In this document: one piece after another, positions 39,320 to 50,356 of the stretch
Layout of the letters: each line of letters begins with the position of its first letter
How positions within the stretch are numbered: position 1 is the first letter of the stretch
Origin: Metapseudomonas boanensis
GTDB taxonomy: Bacteria > Pseudomonadota > Gammaproteobacteria > Pseudomonadales > Pseudomonadaceae
Assembly: GCF_018704125.1 (NCBI RefSeq)
Contig: NZ_JAGTIS010000002.1
Coordinates: 186,001 to 250,000 of the forward strand
DNA length: 64,000 nt
Reading direction: 5' to 3'
Position numbers and translations under genes: made by a program
Notes under the pieces: generated by a model
What the model was told of the DNA's origin: nothing
The model's database searches: none
What the model saw: the letters and a program-made list of their open reading frames with translations, nothing else

Positions 39320-40061
39320 AGAAGCCCGCCCAGGTCTGGCTGACCGGCATCAACTCCAGGCTGTTGATGTTGATGTGCGGCGGTTGCTCCAGCACCCAGT
39401 GGATGGTCTCGGCGATGTCTTCCGGCTGGATCGCTTCGGCCCCGGCGTAGGTCGCATCGTACTTCGCCTGGTCGCCACCGAAGCGCACCAGGGAGAACTC
39501 GCTTTCGCACAGCCCCGGCTCGATGTTGGTCACGCGCACGCCGGTGCCCACCAGGTCGTTGCGCAGATTCAGCGAGAACTGGCGGACAAACGCCTTGGTG
39601 GCGCCATATACGTGGCTGCCCGGATAGGGCCAGGTGCCAGCGATGGAACCGAGGTTGACGATGCCAGCGCCACGGCCATGGGCGATCAGCCGGGGCAACA
39701 GCAGGCGTGTGCTGTAGAGCAGCCCCTTGATGTTGGTGTCGACCATGGTGTCCCAGTCATCCAGGTTGCACTTGGGTGCCGGGTCGGTACCCAGCGCCAG
39801 GCCCGCGTTGTTGATCAGCCCACGCAACTTGTCGAACTTGGTCGGCAACGTGGCAATGGCCTGCTCCATGCCATGCCGGTCGCGGACGTCAAGTTCCAGG
39901 GTATGCACATCGGTCAGTGCCGAGAGCTCATCGCTGAGGGCCTGCAGGCGAGCCGCGCGGCGCCCGGTCAGCACCAGCGACCAGCCAGCCCGGGCAAAAC
40001 GGCGGGCACAGGCCTCACCAAATCCGGAGGTGGCGCCGGTGATGAAAAGGGTGGAAGTCAT
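39297..40061 (-). CDS. Short-chain dehydrogenase/reductase (YdfG-like)
   Basis: A 254-residue NAD(P)-dependent oxidoreductase. Cofactor loop TGATSGFGEA, NNAG, and the catalytic YxxxK in YGATKAFVRQ are present; GRRAARLQALS suggests NADP preference. The C-terminal half (GLCESEFSLVRFGGDQAKYD; AETIHWVLEQPPHININSLE) matches the YdfG group, which oxidises serine or reduces malonic semialdehyde. The physiological substrate is not decided by sequence. AAGGAGA precedes the ATG. Confidence 0.88.
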   Translation of the reverse strand: MTSTLFITGATSGFGEACARRFARAGWSLVLTGRRAARLQALSDELSALTDVHTLELDVRDRHGMEQAIATLPTKFDKLRGLINNAGLALGTDPAPKCNLDDWDTMVDTNIKGLLYSTRLLLPRLIAHGRGAGIVNLGSIAGTWPYPGSHVYGATKAFVRQFSLNLRNDLVGTGVRVTNIEPGLCESEFSLVRFGGDQAKYDATYAGAEAIQPEDIAETIHWVLEQPPHININSLELMPVSQTWAGFSIDRSAK

Positions 40062-40567
40062 GCTGTTCTCCTTGCTCAAGGGTAGGCGGAGCAGCCTCCG
40101 CCCACCTGCGAAATGACTCGCATAGGGTACGCCATCCGCACGTGGCTGCGGCACGTGGATAGATTTCGAGCACTTCCCCGCAGGCCTCGCCAAACATGGC
40201 CCAGCGCGGTTCCTCCCAAGCTTATCCACAGTTTTGCGCACAGCAGTCGTGGACAAGTCAGTGCGAGTGAAAGTTGTTGCTTTTTTTGCTAAGCCACTGT
40301 TTTAGCGGTACATAACTTTAATGATCAATTTTCATACGGCCTGTTGGAGGCGGCCAAACGCGGGAGCTTCCGAAAGCCACCCCCAAGTTATCCACAAAGT
40401 GTCCCACAGACTTTGTGGGCAAGGCACATACCGGAGATGTGCCTGAATCCCGTGGGAGCGGATCCATTCACGAAGAGCCGCAGCACGGGCCTATAGACGC
40501 CAGGGAGCGCACGCAACGACCTGCGTCGAGGGTGAATTCGCTTCCACAATGAACCTGGCCCCAGGAT
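40062..40567. other. Spacer with DnaA-box-like sites, AT-rich core and hairpins
   Basis: No gene is evident. Two exact TTATCCACA sequences lie at 40222-40230 and 40388-40396, a reverse near-match (TTGTCCACG) at 40248-40256 and a weaker one (TTGCCCACA) at 40414-40422. Between the perfect boxes lies the most AT-rich stretch of the window (about 40269-40335). Two small hairpins follow (CCCACA...TGTGGG at 40403-40419; AGGCACAT...ATGTGCCT at 40422-40444), then a degenerate copy of another dispersed repeat. No dnaA, dnaN or gyrB is nearby, so this is not the main oriC. Confidence 0.5.
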
Positions 40568-40591
40568 TATCCCGGACTGGCGTCCGGGATA
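40568..40591 (-). terminator. Hairpin after the ornithine cyclodeaminase homologue
   Basis: TATCCCGGAC and GTCCGGGATA form a perfect ten-bp stem around a four-base loop, ending six bases beyond the stop of the minus-strand gene at 40597. No T-tract. Confidence 0.5.
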
Positions 40592-40596
40592 CGGAT

Positions 40597-41535
40597 CTAC
40601 GCAGGAATTGCGTTCGACAGCAGCAAGCGCGCAGCGATCAGGTCTTCCAGGGCGAACCCTACCGACTTGAACAGCGTGATCTCACTATTGATCTGTCGGT
40701 GTCCGCGACCGTGCAACAGGTCGCTCAGCTCGAAGTGGATGTTGTGTTCGGTGATTGCGCCATCGGCGATGGCGAAAAGCAGGTCGCCCGCCTCCTCCAG
40801 CGCGCCGGCACGGGTATCGACGACGATGCGCGCACGGGCCACGGCGGCGCTGTCGGTCTCGCGCATGGTCGGCAGGAAAGCACCGACAAGGTCGAGGTGG
40901 ACGCCGGGCTTGAGCCAGTCACCGAGGATCAGCGGCACCGTGGACGTGGTGACGCAGCTGATGCAGTCGGCCTGTTGGGCGCAGGTTTGCAGGTCGGTCG
41001 CCGCATGGGCGGGGTAGCCTTCCTCGGACAGTTGCCTGGCCAGCTCGGCGGCCTTGTCCGGATGGCGCCCCCAGATATCCACACGCTCGTATTGGCGCAC
41101 CACGCAGTGGGCGCGCACCATGTGCGCGGTCAGGGTGCCGGTGCCTACCACCAGCAGCCGCTTCGCGTCGTGTCGAACCAGCGAACTGGCGGCCAACGCC
41201 GAGGCGCAGGCGGTGCGCCGGGCCGTGAGTTCGGAGGCCTCGAGAATGGCCAGCGGTTGGCCGGTAGCATCGTCGAACAGGGTGAACAATGCAGCGACCG
41301 AGGGCAGGCCTTTTTCGCTGTTGTGAGGAAACACGGTGACGAGCTTCACGCCGACGCCCTGGCCCGTCTGCCAGACCGGCATGCACAGCAGCGAGGCATC
41401 GCCCGGCAGCGCGTGACTCGCCCGCACTGGGGCTTCGCAGGGGTCGGCCAGGCCTTTGCGCAAGGCACCGATCAGCTGTGGATAATCCAACGCAGCGGCG
41501 ACATCGGCGTTGGTGAAGAAACGCAGGCTTTGCAT
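40597..41535 (-). CDS. Ornithine cyclodeaminase/mu-crystallin family protein
   Basis: A 312-residue NAD(P)-dependent enzyme with the dinucleotide loop LLVVGTGTLTAHMVRAH and the family segments VGVKLVTVFPHN and EASELTARRTACASALAA. The family includes ornithine cyclodeaminase, alanine dehydrogenase and reductases of cyclic imino acids (pyrroline- or piperideine-2-carboxylate). Placement after livF and near pipecolate-oxidising amaA hints at an imino acid reductase, but this is context only. GAAGGAG precedes the ATG. A 102-bp repeat-containing gap follows livF, so it may be the last gene of the liv transcript. Confidence 0.82.
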   Translation of the reverse strand: MQSLRFFTNADVAAALDYPQLIGALRKGLADPCEAPVRASHALPGDASLLCMPVWQTGQGVGVKLVTVFPHNSEKGLPSVAALFTLFDDATGQPLAILEASELTARRTACASALAASSLVRHDAKRLLVVGTGTLTAHMVRAHCVVRQYERVDIWGRHPDKAAELARQLSEEGYPAHAATDLQTCAQQADCISCVTTSTVPLILGDWLKPGVHLDLVGAFLPTMRETDSAAVARARIVVDTRAGALEEAGDLLFAIADGAITEHNIHFELSDLLHGRGHRQINSEITLFKSVGFALEDLIAARLLLSNAIPA

Positions 41536-41581
41536 GGTGAAACTCCTTCGCAGGACGAAGCCCTGTAGTACCTGACTTGCC

Positions 41582-41632
41582 TCACCCCCGACCCCTCTCC
41601 CGAACAGAGAGAGGAGGCAGGCGGGAGTGAGG
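41582..41632. repeat. CCCTCTCCC-type dispersed repeat
   Basis: CTCACCCCCGACCCCTCTCC and GAGAGAGGAGGCAGGCGGGA form another member of the G/C-rich repeat family, placed between livF and the downstream gene. Confidence 0.55.
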
Positions 41633-41637
41633 AAGGT

Positions 41638-42354
41638 TCAGTGACCGCCGAGATACGCGTTGCGGACTTCCTGGTTACCCAGCAACTCCTCGCCGGAGCC
41701 GCTCATGCGGATTTCCCCTGTGACCATCACATAGGCGCGGTCGGAGAGCTTCAGCGCATGGTTGGCGTTCTGTTCGACCAGGAAGATGGTCATGCCGGTC
41801 TGCGCCAGCTCGCGCAGGGTCTGGAAGATCTGCTTGACTACGATGGGCGCCAGGCCCAGCGACGGCTCGTCGAGCAGCAGCAACTTGGGCCGGCTCATCA
41901 GCGCACGGGCGATGGCGAGCATCTGCTGCTCGCCGCCGGACATGGTCATGGCGCGCTGATTGCGCCGTTCCTTGAGGCGCGGGAACAGCTCGAACATGCG
42001 CTGCATGTCTTCATCGGCATGGTCCATGCCGATGGGAATGGTGCCCATCAGCAGGTTTTCCTCCACGCTCATGTCGGGGAACACCCGGCGCCCTTCCGGC
42101 GACTGCGCCACCCCGTTGGAGGCGACGAAATGCGCCGAGCGGTGGGTGATGTCAGTGCCGTGATAGATGATCTGTCCGGCCGCGGCACGTGGCTGGCCGA
42201 AGATCGACATCAGCAGGGTCGACTTGCCTGCGCCATTGGCGCCGATCAGGCTCACCGTCTCGCCTTCGTTGATATGCAGGCTGACCTTGCGCAGGGCCTG
42301 GATTGGCCCGTAATAGACGTCGACGTCCCTGAACTCCAGCATGGGCGCGGTCAT
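41638..42354 (-). CDS. livF: Branched-chain amino acid ABC transporter ATPase LivF
   Basis: ATPase of the LIV-type importer, 238 residues. Walker A GANGAGKST, signature MSGGEQQ, Walker B LLLLDEPSLG. The ATG overlaps the livG stop by four bases (ATGA). Equivalent to BraG in P. aeruginosa. Last transporter gene of livKHMGF. Confidence 0.95.
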   Translation of the reverse strand: MTAPMLEFRDVDVYYGPIQALRKVSLHINEGETVSLIGANGAGKSTLLMSIFGQPRAAAGQIIYHGTDITHRSAHFVASNGVAQSPEGRRVFPDMSVEENLLMGTIPIGMDHADEDMQRMFELFPRLKERRNQRAMTMSGGEQQMLAIARALMSRPKLLLLDEPSLGLAPIVVKQIFQTLRELAQTGMTIFLVEQNANHALKLSDRAYVMVTGEIRMSGSGEELLGNQEVRNAYLGGH

Positions 42355-43222
42355 GCCACTTCCTCCTCTTCGGCGCCCAGGTAGGCGGCAATCACCTTGG
42401 GATCATGACGGATAGCGTGAGGCCCACCGTCGGCTATCACCTCGCCGTGGTCGAGCACCACGATGTAGTCGGAAATGCTCATCACCATGCCCATGTCGTG
42501 CTCGATCAGCAGTACGGTCAGTTCATGTTCGTCGCGCAGCTTGCGGATGATGCGGCTGAGCGCTTCAGTTTCGGCCGGGTTGAGACCAGCAGCCGGTTCG
42601 TCCAGGCAGATGAGCTGCGGCCGGGTGCACATGGCGCGGGCGATTTCAAGGCGACGCTGCTGGCCGTAGGACAGCTCCCCGGCCAGGCGGTTGGCGCAAT
42701 CCACCAGGTCCACCACTTCCAGCCAGTAGAAGGCGTGGTTGAGGGCATCTTCCTCGGCCTTGCGGAAGCCCGGGGTGTTGAACACGCCGGCCAGCAGGTT
42801 GCGATTGACCCACATGTGCTGGGCCACCAGCAGGTTTTCCACCACCGACATCTCCCGGAACAGACGGATGTTCTGGAAGGTGCGCGCCAGGCCGGCGCGG
42901 TTCACCAGGTGAGTACCACCGAACATCTTGTAGTGCAGGCGGCTGGCGAACTGGGCGGGGTTGACGAAGTCGGTCGGCTGGAAGGGCTCGCCAAGTACCT
43001 TGATGATGTCGGTGCTACCACCGCGGGTGTTGAGCTGAATGCGCCCGCCGGTGGCCTTGTAGAAACCGGTCAGGCAGTTGAACACCGTGGTCTTGCCGGC
43101 GCCGTTGGGGCCGATCAGCGCGGAAATGGAATGGCGCTTGATCTTCAGGCTGACGTCATTGAGCGCCTTGATGCCACCGAAGTGCATCATCAGGTGCTCG
43201 ACACTGAGGATGTATTCGTCGC

Positions 43223-43226
<4 letters not shown>
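42351..43226 (-). CDS. livG: Branched-chain amino acid ABC transporter ATPase LivG
   Basis: ATPase partner of LivF, 291 residues. Walker A GPNGAGKTT, signature LSYGQQR, Walker B LICLDEPAAG. An insert of about 45 residues between Walker A and the Q-loop region (including GEPFQPTDFVNPAQFASRLH) is longer than in minimal LivG. Starts within the livM stop and ends in the livF start (4-bp overlaps). Confidence 0.95.
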
Positions 43227-44509
<1,283 letters not shown>

Positions 44510-44511
44510 GC

Positions 44512-45426
<915 letters not shown>

Positions 45427-45720
45427 CACTCTGTCTCGTCTTTTGGGGGACCGACCTTGGGTTCGGCCGGCTCCCGCGAGTGGAATCAGACGGGCACCAC
45501 TGAATTACCGTGTCAGATCGGGTAGTCGCCCGCCCGGCTCAGAACCTGCTCACGATTTGCTACGTGCCGGAAGAAACCGTGTTGGAAATAGCCTCGAAAT
45601 GCTCATTTACAGTTGTAAAATCCGCTTTCTCAGCCATTGCCGCCTAGTTTTTCCATCGCTCGCTAAACCCTGAACAGGCCCTCATCAGAAAAGGACTTCA
45701 GCAGTTTCCCGGAATACACC

Positions 45721-45753
45721 GACCGGCCAGACGCGGGTGGCGCCTGGCCGGTC
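45721..45753 (-). terminator. Intercistronic hairpin between livK and livH
   Basis: GACCGGCCAG and CTGGCCGGTC form a perfect ten-bp stem with a 13-base loop, 48 bp after livK. There is no T-tract, so partial termination or mRNA protection is likely, which would make the binding protein more abundant than the permeases. I see no gene in 45430-45800. Confidence 0.55.
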
Positions 45754-45800
45754 AGCCGAGTCAACGGTTCGCGGCCCTTTCGGAGCACGCGAGCCGGTCA

Positions 45801-46922
45801 TCACTGCTGGGCGTACTTACCCTTGTCGTCCCACTCGTAGATCACGTAGTCGGAGACTTTCAGGTCGCCCTTGGAATCCCACTCCTTCTTGCCCATCACA
45901 GTCTGCACCGGATGGCCCTTCAGCCATGCGCTGGCCTTGGCCGCATCGTTCGCGCCAGCACCATTGAAGCCGGCAGCCAGGGCCTGCAGGGTGGCGTAGG
46001 CATACAGCGTGTAGCCTTCGGGTTCGAAGCCGCCAGCGCGGAACTTCTCGATCACCGCCTGGCCGTCAGCAATCTTGCGCGGGTCGGCGCCGAAGGTCAT
46101 CAGCACACCCTTGGTGTACTGCGGGCCGCCGGCAGTGGTGACCAGTTCGTCGGTAACGATGCCGTCGCCGGAGAGGAACTTGGCGGTCAGGCCCTGCTCG
46201 CGCATCTGGCGAACCAGCGGGCCGGCTTCCGGGTGCAGGCCGCCGAAGTAGACGACCTCCGCGCCGGTGGCGCGAATCTTGGTAACCAGGGCGTTGAAGT
46301 CCTTCTCGCCACGGGTCAGGCCTTCGTACAGGACTTCCTTGACGCCGCGCTTGGCCAACTGCGCCTTGGTGGCGTCGGCCAGGCCCTGACCGTAGGTGTC
46401 CTTGTCATGGATGATCGCGACCTTCTTGGCCTTCAGCACGTCGATGATGTAATCGCCGGCGACGATGCCCTGCTGGTCGTCACGACCACACATGCGGAAC
46501 ATGCCGGACAGACCGCGCTCGGTCACGGCCGGGTTGGTGGAGCCGGGGGTCATCGCGATGATGCCCGCTTCGTCGTAGACCTCGGAAGCCGGGATGGTGG
46601 AGGACGAGCAGAAGTGTCCGACCACGGCGATGGCCTTGTCCTGGTCGACCAGACGGTTGGCGACGGATACGGCCTGCTTCGGTTCGCAGGCATCGTCAGC
46701 CTTGACCAGCTTGATCTTCTCGCCGTTGATGCCGCCAGCGGCGTTGATGTCCTCGGCGGCCTGGGAAGCACCGCGCCAGTATTGCTCGCCAAAGGAGGCG
46801 TTAGCGCCCGTATGCGGGCCAGCGACACCGATTACTACATCAGCCTGTACTACGGAAGAAACGCTCAGAGCGGTGGTAACCGCCAGAGCCAGAAAGCCTT
46901 TTCTGAAAATCTTCTGCGACAT
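45801..46922 (-). CDS. livK: Branched-chain amino acid ABC transporter binding protein
   Basis: Periplasmic binding protein of 373 residues, the length of P. aeruginosa BraC. Signal peptide to about residue 27 (ALSVSSVVQA), then DVVIGVAGPHTGANASFGEQ, VVGHFCSSSTIPASEVYDEA, AMTPGSTNPAVTERG and the conserved disulfide-type cysteines. Ligands of relatives are Leu/Ile/Val and sometimes Ala/Thr. AGGAG precedes the ATG, and a full-consensus sigma-54 promoter lies 43 bp upstream. Confidence 0.94.
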   Translation of the reverse strand: MSQKIFRKGFLALAVTTALSVSSVVQADVVIGVAGPHTGANASFGEQYWRGASQAAEDINAAGGINGEKIKLVKADDACEPKQAVSVANRLVDQDKAIAVVGHFCSSSTIPASEVYDEAGIIAMTPGSTNPAVTERGLSGMFRMCGRDDQQGIVAGDYIIDVLKAKKVAIIHDKDTYGQGLADATKAQLAKRGVKEVLYEGLTRGEKDFNALVTKIRATGAEVVYFGGLHPEAGPLVRQMREQGLTAKFLSGDGIVTDELVTTAGGPQYTKGVLMTFGADPRKIADGQAVIEKFRAGGFEPEGYTLYAYATLQALAAGFNGAGANDAAKASAWLKGHPVQTVMGKKEWDSKGDLKVSDYVIYEWDDKGKYAQQ

Positions 46923-46964
46923 GGAGTTTTGCTCCTGAGGTTTTTAGGGTTAGCGCTTGTATTC

Positions 46965-46980
46965 AGCAAGTGGCGTGCCA
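46965..46980 (-). promoter_or_regulatory. Sigma-54 promoter of livKHMGF
   Basis: On the minus strand the sequence reads TGGCACGCCACTTGCT, an exact match to TGGCACG-N4-TTGCT with GG-N10-GC spacing. The start point would be near 46955, giving a 33-base leader before livK. I did not find a clear activator site in the rest of 46923-47280; that stretch contains a CTGCAGG...CCTGCAG inverted repeat at 47228-47247 near the end of amaA. Confidence 0.75.
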
Positions 46981-47280
46981 TTAATTCTTGTAGTTGGTTA
47001 GCGCCCTGAAAGGCTTATCCCACCTCCTTTGTGCTTATTTTTCTTATTGCAAATCAGTGCCTTACGGAAAAACAAAGAAAACTTGCAGGCACACCAGAAA
47101 GCTGCGTGGCATCAGCCTGCCAGCACGATAAGTAACAATAGTCAGGCGGTACTTATCTGCACACCGCCGGTGCGAAAAAGTTACCGTAACGCACTGTTAC
47201 TGCCCGGTTTTTCTTACCCTCCCCATCCTGCAGGAAGTTACCTGCAGCTTGATAGCTTTTCCTTGCAGTATTTTTGCGAT

Positions 47281-48564
47281 CTAGATCACTACCCGTAGGC
47301 ACTGGCCCGCGTGATAAAGCGAAAAGCCTGCCTCGTACAATGAACTGCGCAACCCCACCGCAGCCACGGCCCGCATCGGCTGGAAGGGCATCGGCAACAC
47401 TTTTTCCTCACCGCTCAACAAGTAATTCGCGAACGCCTTGCCGACCACGCTGCCGGTGGTCACGCCGCGGCCGTTGTAGCCGGTGAACGCCAGCAGCCCC
47501 GGCGCCGGTTCGTACAGGCGCATCAGGTGGTCGGGGGTAAAGTCGATACAGCCGGTCCAGGTGAACTCCCAATCCACCTTGCCCAGGTACGGGAAGTAGT
47601 GGCTCTGGATGCGGTCGGCCCAGGCCCGCAGGAACCAGGCCGGCTTGCGCGAACCGTTGCCCAGGCTGCCCAACAGCAGGCGGCCATCGGCATCGCGACG
47701 GATGCTGCTCAGCACCTGGCGGGTATCCCAGGAGCCCTGGCCGCCGGGCAGGATGCGCATTGACGCCTCGCCGGACAGCGGCTTGGAGGCTACCTGGTAG
47801 TAGTAACCGGGGAAGAAGTGGCGGCGCAACTCGGTCCACTCGCCTTCCGTGTAGGCATTGGAGGCGATCACCACTTGTGGCGCGCTGACCGAGCCGTGCT
47901 CGGTGACGACGCACCAGTTGGCCCCCTGGCGCTCCAGGCGCTTCACGGGCGAATGCTCGAACAGCTGACCACCGAGATAGCGCACGGCACGGGCCAGGCC
48001 ACGGGCATAGCCCATCGGGTTCAACGTTCCAGCGCGGCGGTCGAGCAGCGCAGCGGCGATCTTGTCGGTGCCGGTGGCTTCGCGGCAGGCAGCGCCGGTC
48101 AGCAGCTCCACCGGTGCGCCACGGCGTTGCCACTGCTCGCAACGGCTGGCGAGGTCCGCCTGGCCACGGGCGTTGTGCGCCATGTGCAGGGTGCCTTCGC
48201 GGCGCAGTTGGCAGTCGATGTCGTAGCGGTCGACCAGGGAGAACACCAGCGACGGTGCGGCGCCCAGCGTGCGATTGAGGCGGTCGCCCACCTCCTGGCC
48301 GAGGCCGGCCTCGATCTCGTCCGGCGGAATCCACAGGCCGGCGTTGACCAGCCCAACGTTTCGCCCTGAGCCGCCATGGCCGGGAGCATGCGCCTCCAGC
48401 AGGCAGACTCGCTTGCCCGCTTCGAGCAGGTGCAGCGCTGCGGACAGGCCAGTGAAGCCAGCGCCGATCACGCAGACATCCGCCTTCACCTCGCCATGCA
48501 GCACAGGGCCTTCAGGCGGCTGGGGAGTCAGGAATTCCCAGAGACACTCCTGGCGCAGAGTCAT
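47281..48564 (-). CDS. amaA: FAD-dependent oxidoreductase, probable L-pipecolate oxidase
   Basis: A 427-residue DAO-family flavoprotein with the FAD loop VCVIGAGFTGLSAALHL, GGSGRNVGLVNAGLW and the C-terminal FTGYNGRGVTTGSVVGKAFA. Its pairing with an aminoadipate-semialdehyde dehydrogenase gene and a divergent LysR gene matches amaA-amaB of P. putida, where AmaA oxidises L-pipecolate to piperideine-6-carboxylate in lysine catabolism. Related enzymes oxidise gamma-glutamylputrescine, so the substrate is inferred from context. AAGGA precedes the ATG. Confidence 0.82.
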   Translation of the reverse strand: MTLRQECLWEFLTPQPPEGPVLHGEVKADVCVIGAGFTGLSAALHLLEAGKRVCLLEAHAPGHGGSGRNVGLVNAGLWIPPDEIEAGLGQEVGDRLNRTLGAAPSLVFSLVDRYDIDCQLRREGTLHMAHNARGQADLASRCEQWQRRGAPVELLTGAACREATGTDKIAAALLDRRAGTLNPMGYARGLARAVRYLGGQLFEHSPVKRLERQGANWCVVTEHGSVSAPQVVIASNAYTEGEWTELRRHFFPGYYYQVASKPLSGEASMRILPGGQGSWDTRQVLSSIRRDADGRLLLGSLGNGSRKPAWFLRAWADRIQSHYFPYLGKVDWEFTWTGCIDFTPDHLMRLYEPAPGLLAFTGYNGRGVTTGSVVGKAFANYLLSGEEKVLPMPFQPMRAVAAVGLRSSLYEAGFSLYHAGQCLRVVI

Positions 48565-48602
48565 GCATGTTCCTTAGGCAAAGCCAGACGTTAAGAGCTT
48601 TT

Positions 48603-48631
48603 ACCCCTCTGCCGCGAGCGGGAGAGGGGCT
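48603..48631. repeat. Dispersed CCCTCT/GGGAGAGGGG repeat between amaB and amaA
   Basis: ACCCCTCTGCC...GGGAGAGGGGC in the 82-bp gap between amaB and amaA, another copy of the G/C-rich family. Confidence 0.5.
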
Positions 48632-48646
48632 GTTCCTGCCGAAATA

Positions 48647-50137
48647 TCAGTCGAAGGTAATACCCTGTGCCAACGGCAGCTCGTGGGAGTAGTTCACCGT
48701 GTTGGTCTGCCGACGCATGTAGGCCTTCCAGGCGTCCGAGCCAGACTCACGGCCACCGCCGGTTTCCTTCTCGCCGCCGAAGGCGCCTCCGATCTCCGCA
48801 CCACTCGGGCCGATGTTGACGTTGGCGATGCCACAGTCACTGCCGACCGACGACATGAACAGCTCGGCCTCGCGCACGTCGGTGGTGAATACGCAGGAGG
48901 ACAGGCCTTGCGGCACATCGTTGTTCAGGCGAATCGCCTCAACGAACTCGCTGTAGCCGACGACATAGAGGATCGGTGCGAAGGTCTCGTGGCGCACCAC
49001 GGCGCTCTGCCCCGGCATTTCGACGATGGCCGGTGACACGTAGTAGCCGTTGGGAAACTGTTCGGCCAGCTGGCGCTCGCCACCGAAGACCTGGCCGCCC
49101 TCCGCACGGGCCTGGGCCAGGGCGTTCTGCATGGCGTCGAAACTCTGCTGGTCGATCAGCGGGCCAATCAGATTGCCTTCCAGGGGATGACCGATACGCA
49201 CCTTGGCGTAGGCCGCCTTGAGGCGCTCAACGATTTCCGCCTTCACCGACTCATGCGCGATCAGGCGGCGCAGGGTCGTGCAGCGCTGACCAGCGGTGCC
49301 GACTGCACTGAACAGGATGGCGCGCACGGCCAGGTCCAGATCGGCGCTCGGGGTCAGGATCATGGCATTGTTGCCGCCCAGTTCGAGGATGCTGCGAGCG
49401 AAACGCGCGGCCACCTTTGGTGCGACCTCACGCCCCATCCGGGTGCTGCCGGTGGCGCTCACCAGGGCCACGCGCGAGTCGTCCACTAACGCTTCACCGG
49501 CCTCGCGGGCACCGATCACAAGTTGACTGAGGTGAGCCGGGGCATCACTGAAATTCTTCGCTACACGCTCGAACAGCGCTTGGCAGGCCAGGGCGGTGAG
49601 CGGGGTCTTTTCCGACGGTTTCCATACCACCGGGTTACCGCAGACCAGCGCCAGCGCCGCGTTCCACGACCAGACCGCCACCGGGAAGTTGAAGGCACTG
49701 ATCACGCCGACCACGCCCAGAGGCTGCCAGGTTTCACGCATGTGGTGGCCAGGGCGTTCCGAGGCGATGGTCAGGCCGTAGAGCTGGCGCGACAGGCCAA
49801 CGGCGAAGTCGCAGATATCGATCATTTCCTGCACTTCACCCAGGCCTTCCTGGGTGATCTTGCCGGCCTCCCACGACACCAACTCGCCCAGCTCGGCCTT
49901 GTGCTGACGCAGCGCTTCACCGTAGAGGCGGATCAGCTCGCCACGACGCGGGGCCGGCACCTTGCGCCAGGCCTCGAAGGCCTGCGCGGCCTGGGCGATC
50001 TTCTGCTGCACTTCGGCCCGGCTTTCCAGGCGTACGGTGCCGATGCGGCTGCCGTCGACAGGGGAATGAACAGCGTGATCGCCCTGCTGGTAGAGGGACG
50101 AATCGACACCGAGGCGGTCAAGCAATGCAGCAACCAT
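48647..50137 (-). CDS. amaB: Aldehyde dehydrogenase, probable L-aminoadipate-semialdehyde dehydrogenase
   Basis: NAD(P)-dependent enzyme oxidising alpha-aminoadipate semialdehyde (from piperideine-6-carboxylate) to aminoadipate. 496 residues from the ATG at 50137, the antiquitin/AmaB length. Motifs: ISAFNFPVAVWSWNAALAL, catalytic Glu in ELGGNNAMI and nucleophile Cys286 in GTAGQRCTTLRRL. It is the first gene of amaB-amaA, divergent from a LysR gene. An in-frame upstream stretch overlaps a REP element and is not coding. Confidence 0.88.
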   Translation of the reverse strand: MVAALLDRLGVDSSLYQQGDHAVHSPVDGSRIGTVRLESRAEVQQKIAQAAQAFEAWRKVPAPRRGELIRLYGEALRQHKAELGELVSWEAGKITQEGLGEVQEMIDICDFAVGLSRQLYGLTIASERPGHHMRETWQPLGVVGVISAFNFPVAVWSWNAALALVCGNPVVWKPSEKTPLTALACQALFERVAKNFSDAPAHLSQLVIGAREAGEALVDDSRVALVSATGSTRMGREVAPKVAARFARSILELGGNNAMILTPSADLDLAVRAILFSAVGTAGQRCTTLRRLIAHESVKAEIVERLKAAYAKVRIGHPLEGNLIGPLIDQQSFDAMQNALAQARAEGGQVFGGERQLAEQFPNGYYVSPAIVEMPGQSAVVRHETFAPILYVVGYSEFVEAIRLNNDVPQGLSSCVFTTDVREAELFMSSVGSDCGIANVNIGPSGAEIGGAFGGEKETGGGRESGSDAWKAYMRRQTNTVNYSHELPLAQGITFD

Positions 50138-50171
50138 GGGAACTCCTGTCACAGAAAATGGTGGCGCCATA

Positions 50172-50226
50172 TCTGCAGGAGCGAGCTTGCTCGCGAAGCG
50201 TTCGCCAGCACGCTGGCTCCTGCAGA
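50172..50226. repeat. REP pair in the amaB-lysR intergenic region
   Basis: CTGCAGGAGCGAGCTTGCTC and CACGCTGGCTCCTGCAGA form a full inverted REP pair, 35 bp upstream of amaB, within the divergent promoter region shared with the LysR gene. Confidence 0.8.
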
Positions 50227-50356
50227 TCAGAGCCAAGTCGGAATGACACCAGTATTAGCCGCACAGGGGGGTTGCCAACAAACAACCTTTCCTCCACATA
50301 TCATTCCGGAAATTCATAAAACGGCCTGCATGGCTAACGCGACCTAGAGAAACCCG

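Noticed and set aside
40222-40444. Main chromosomal origin oriC
   Set aside because: Only two exact DnaA boxes, and no dnaA, dnaN, gyrB or rpmH gene nearby; kept only as an origin-like or DnaA-binding site.
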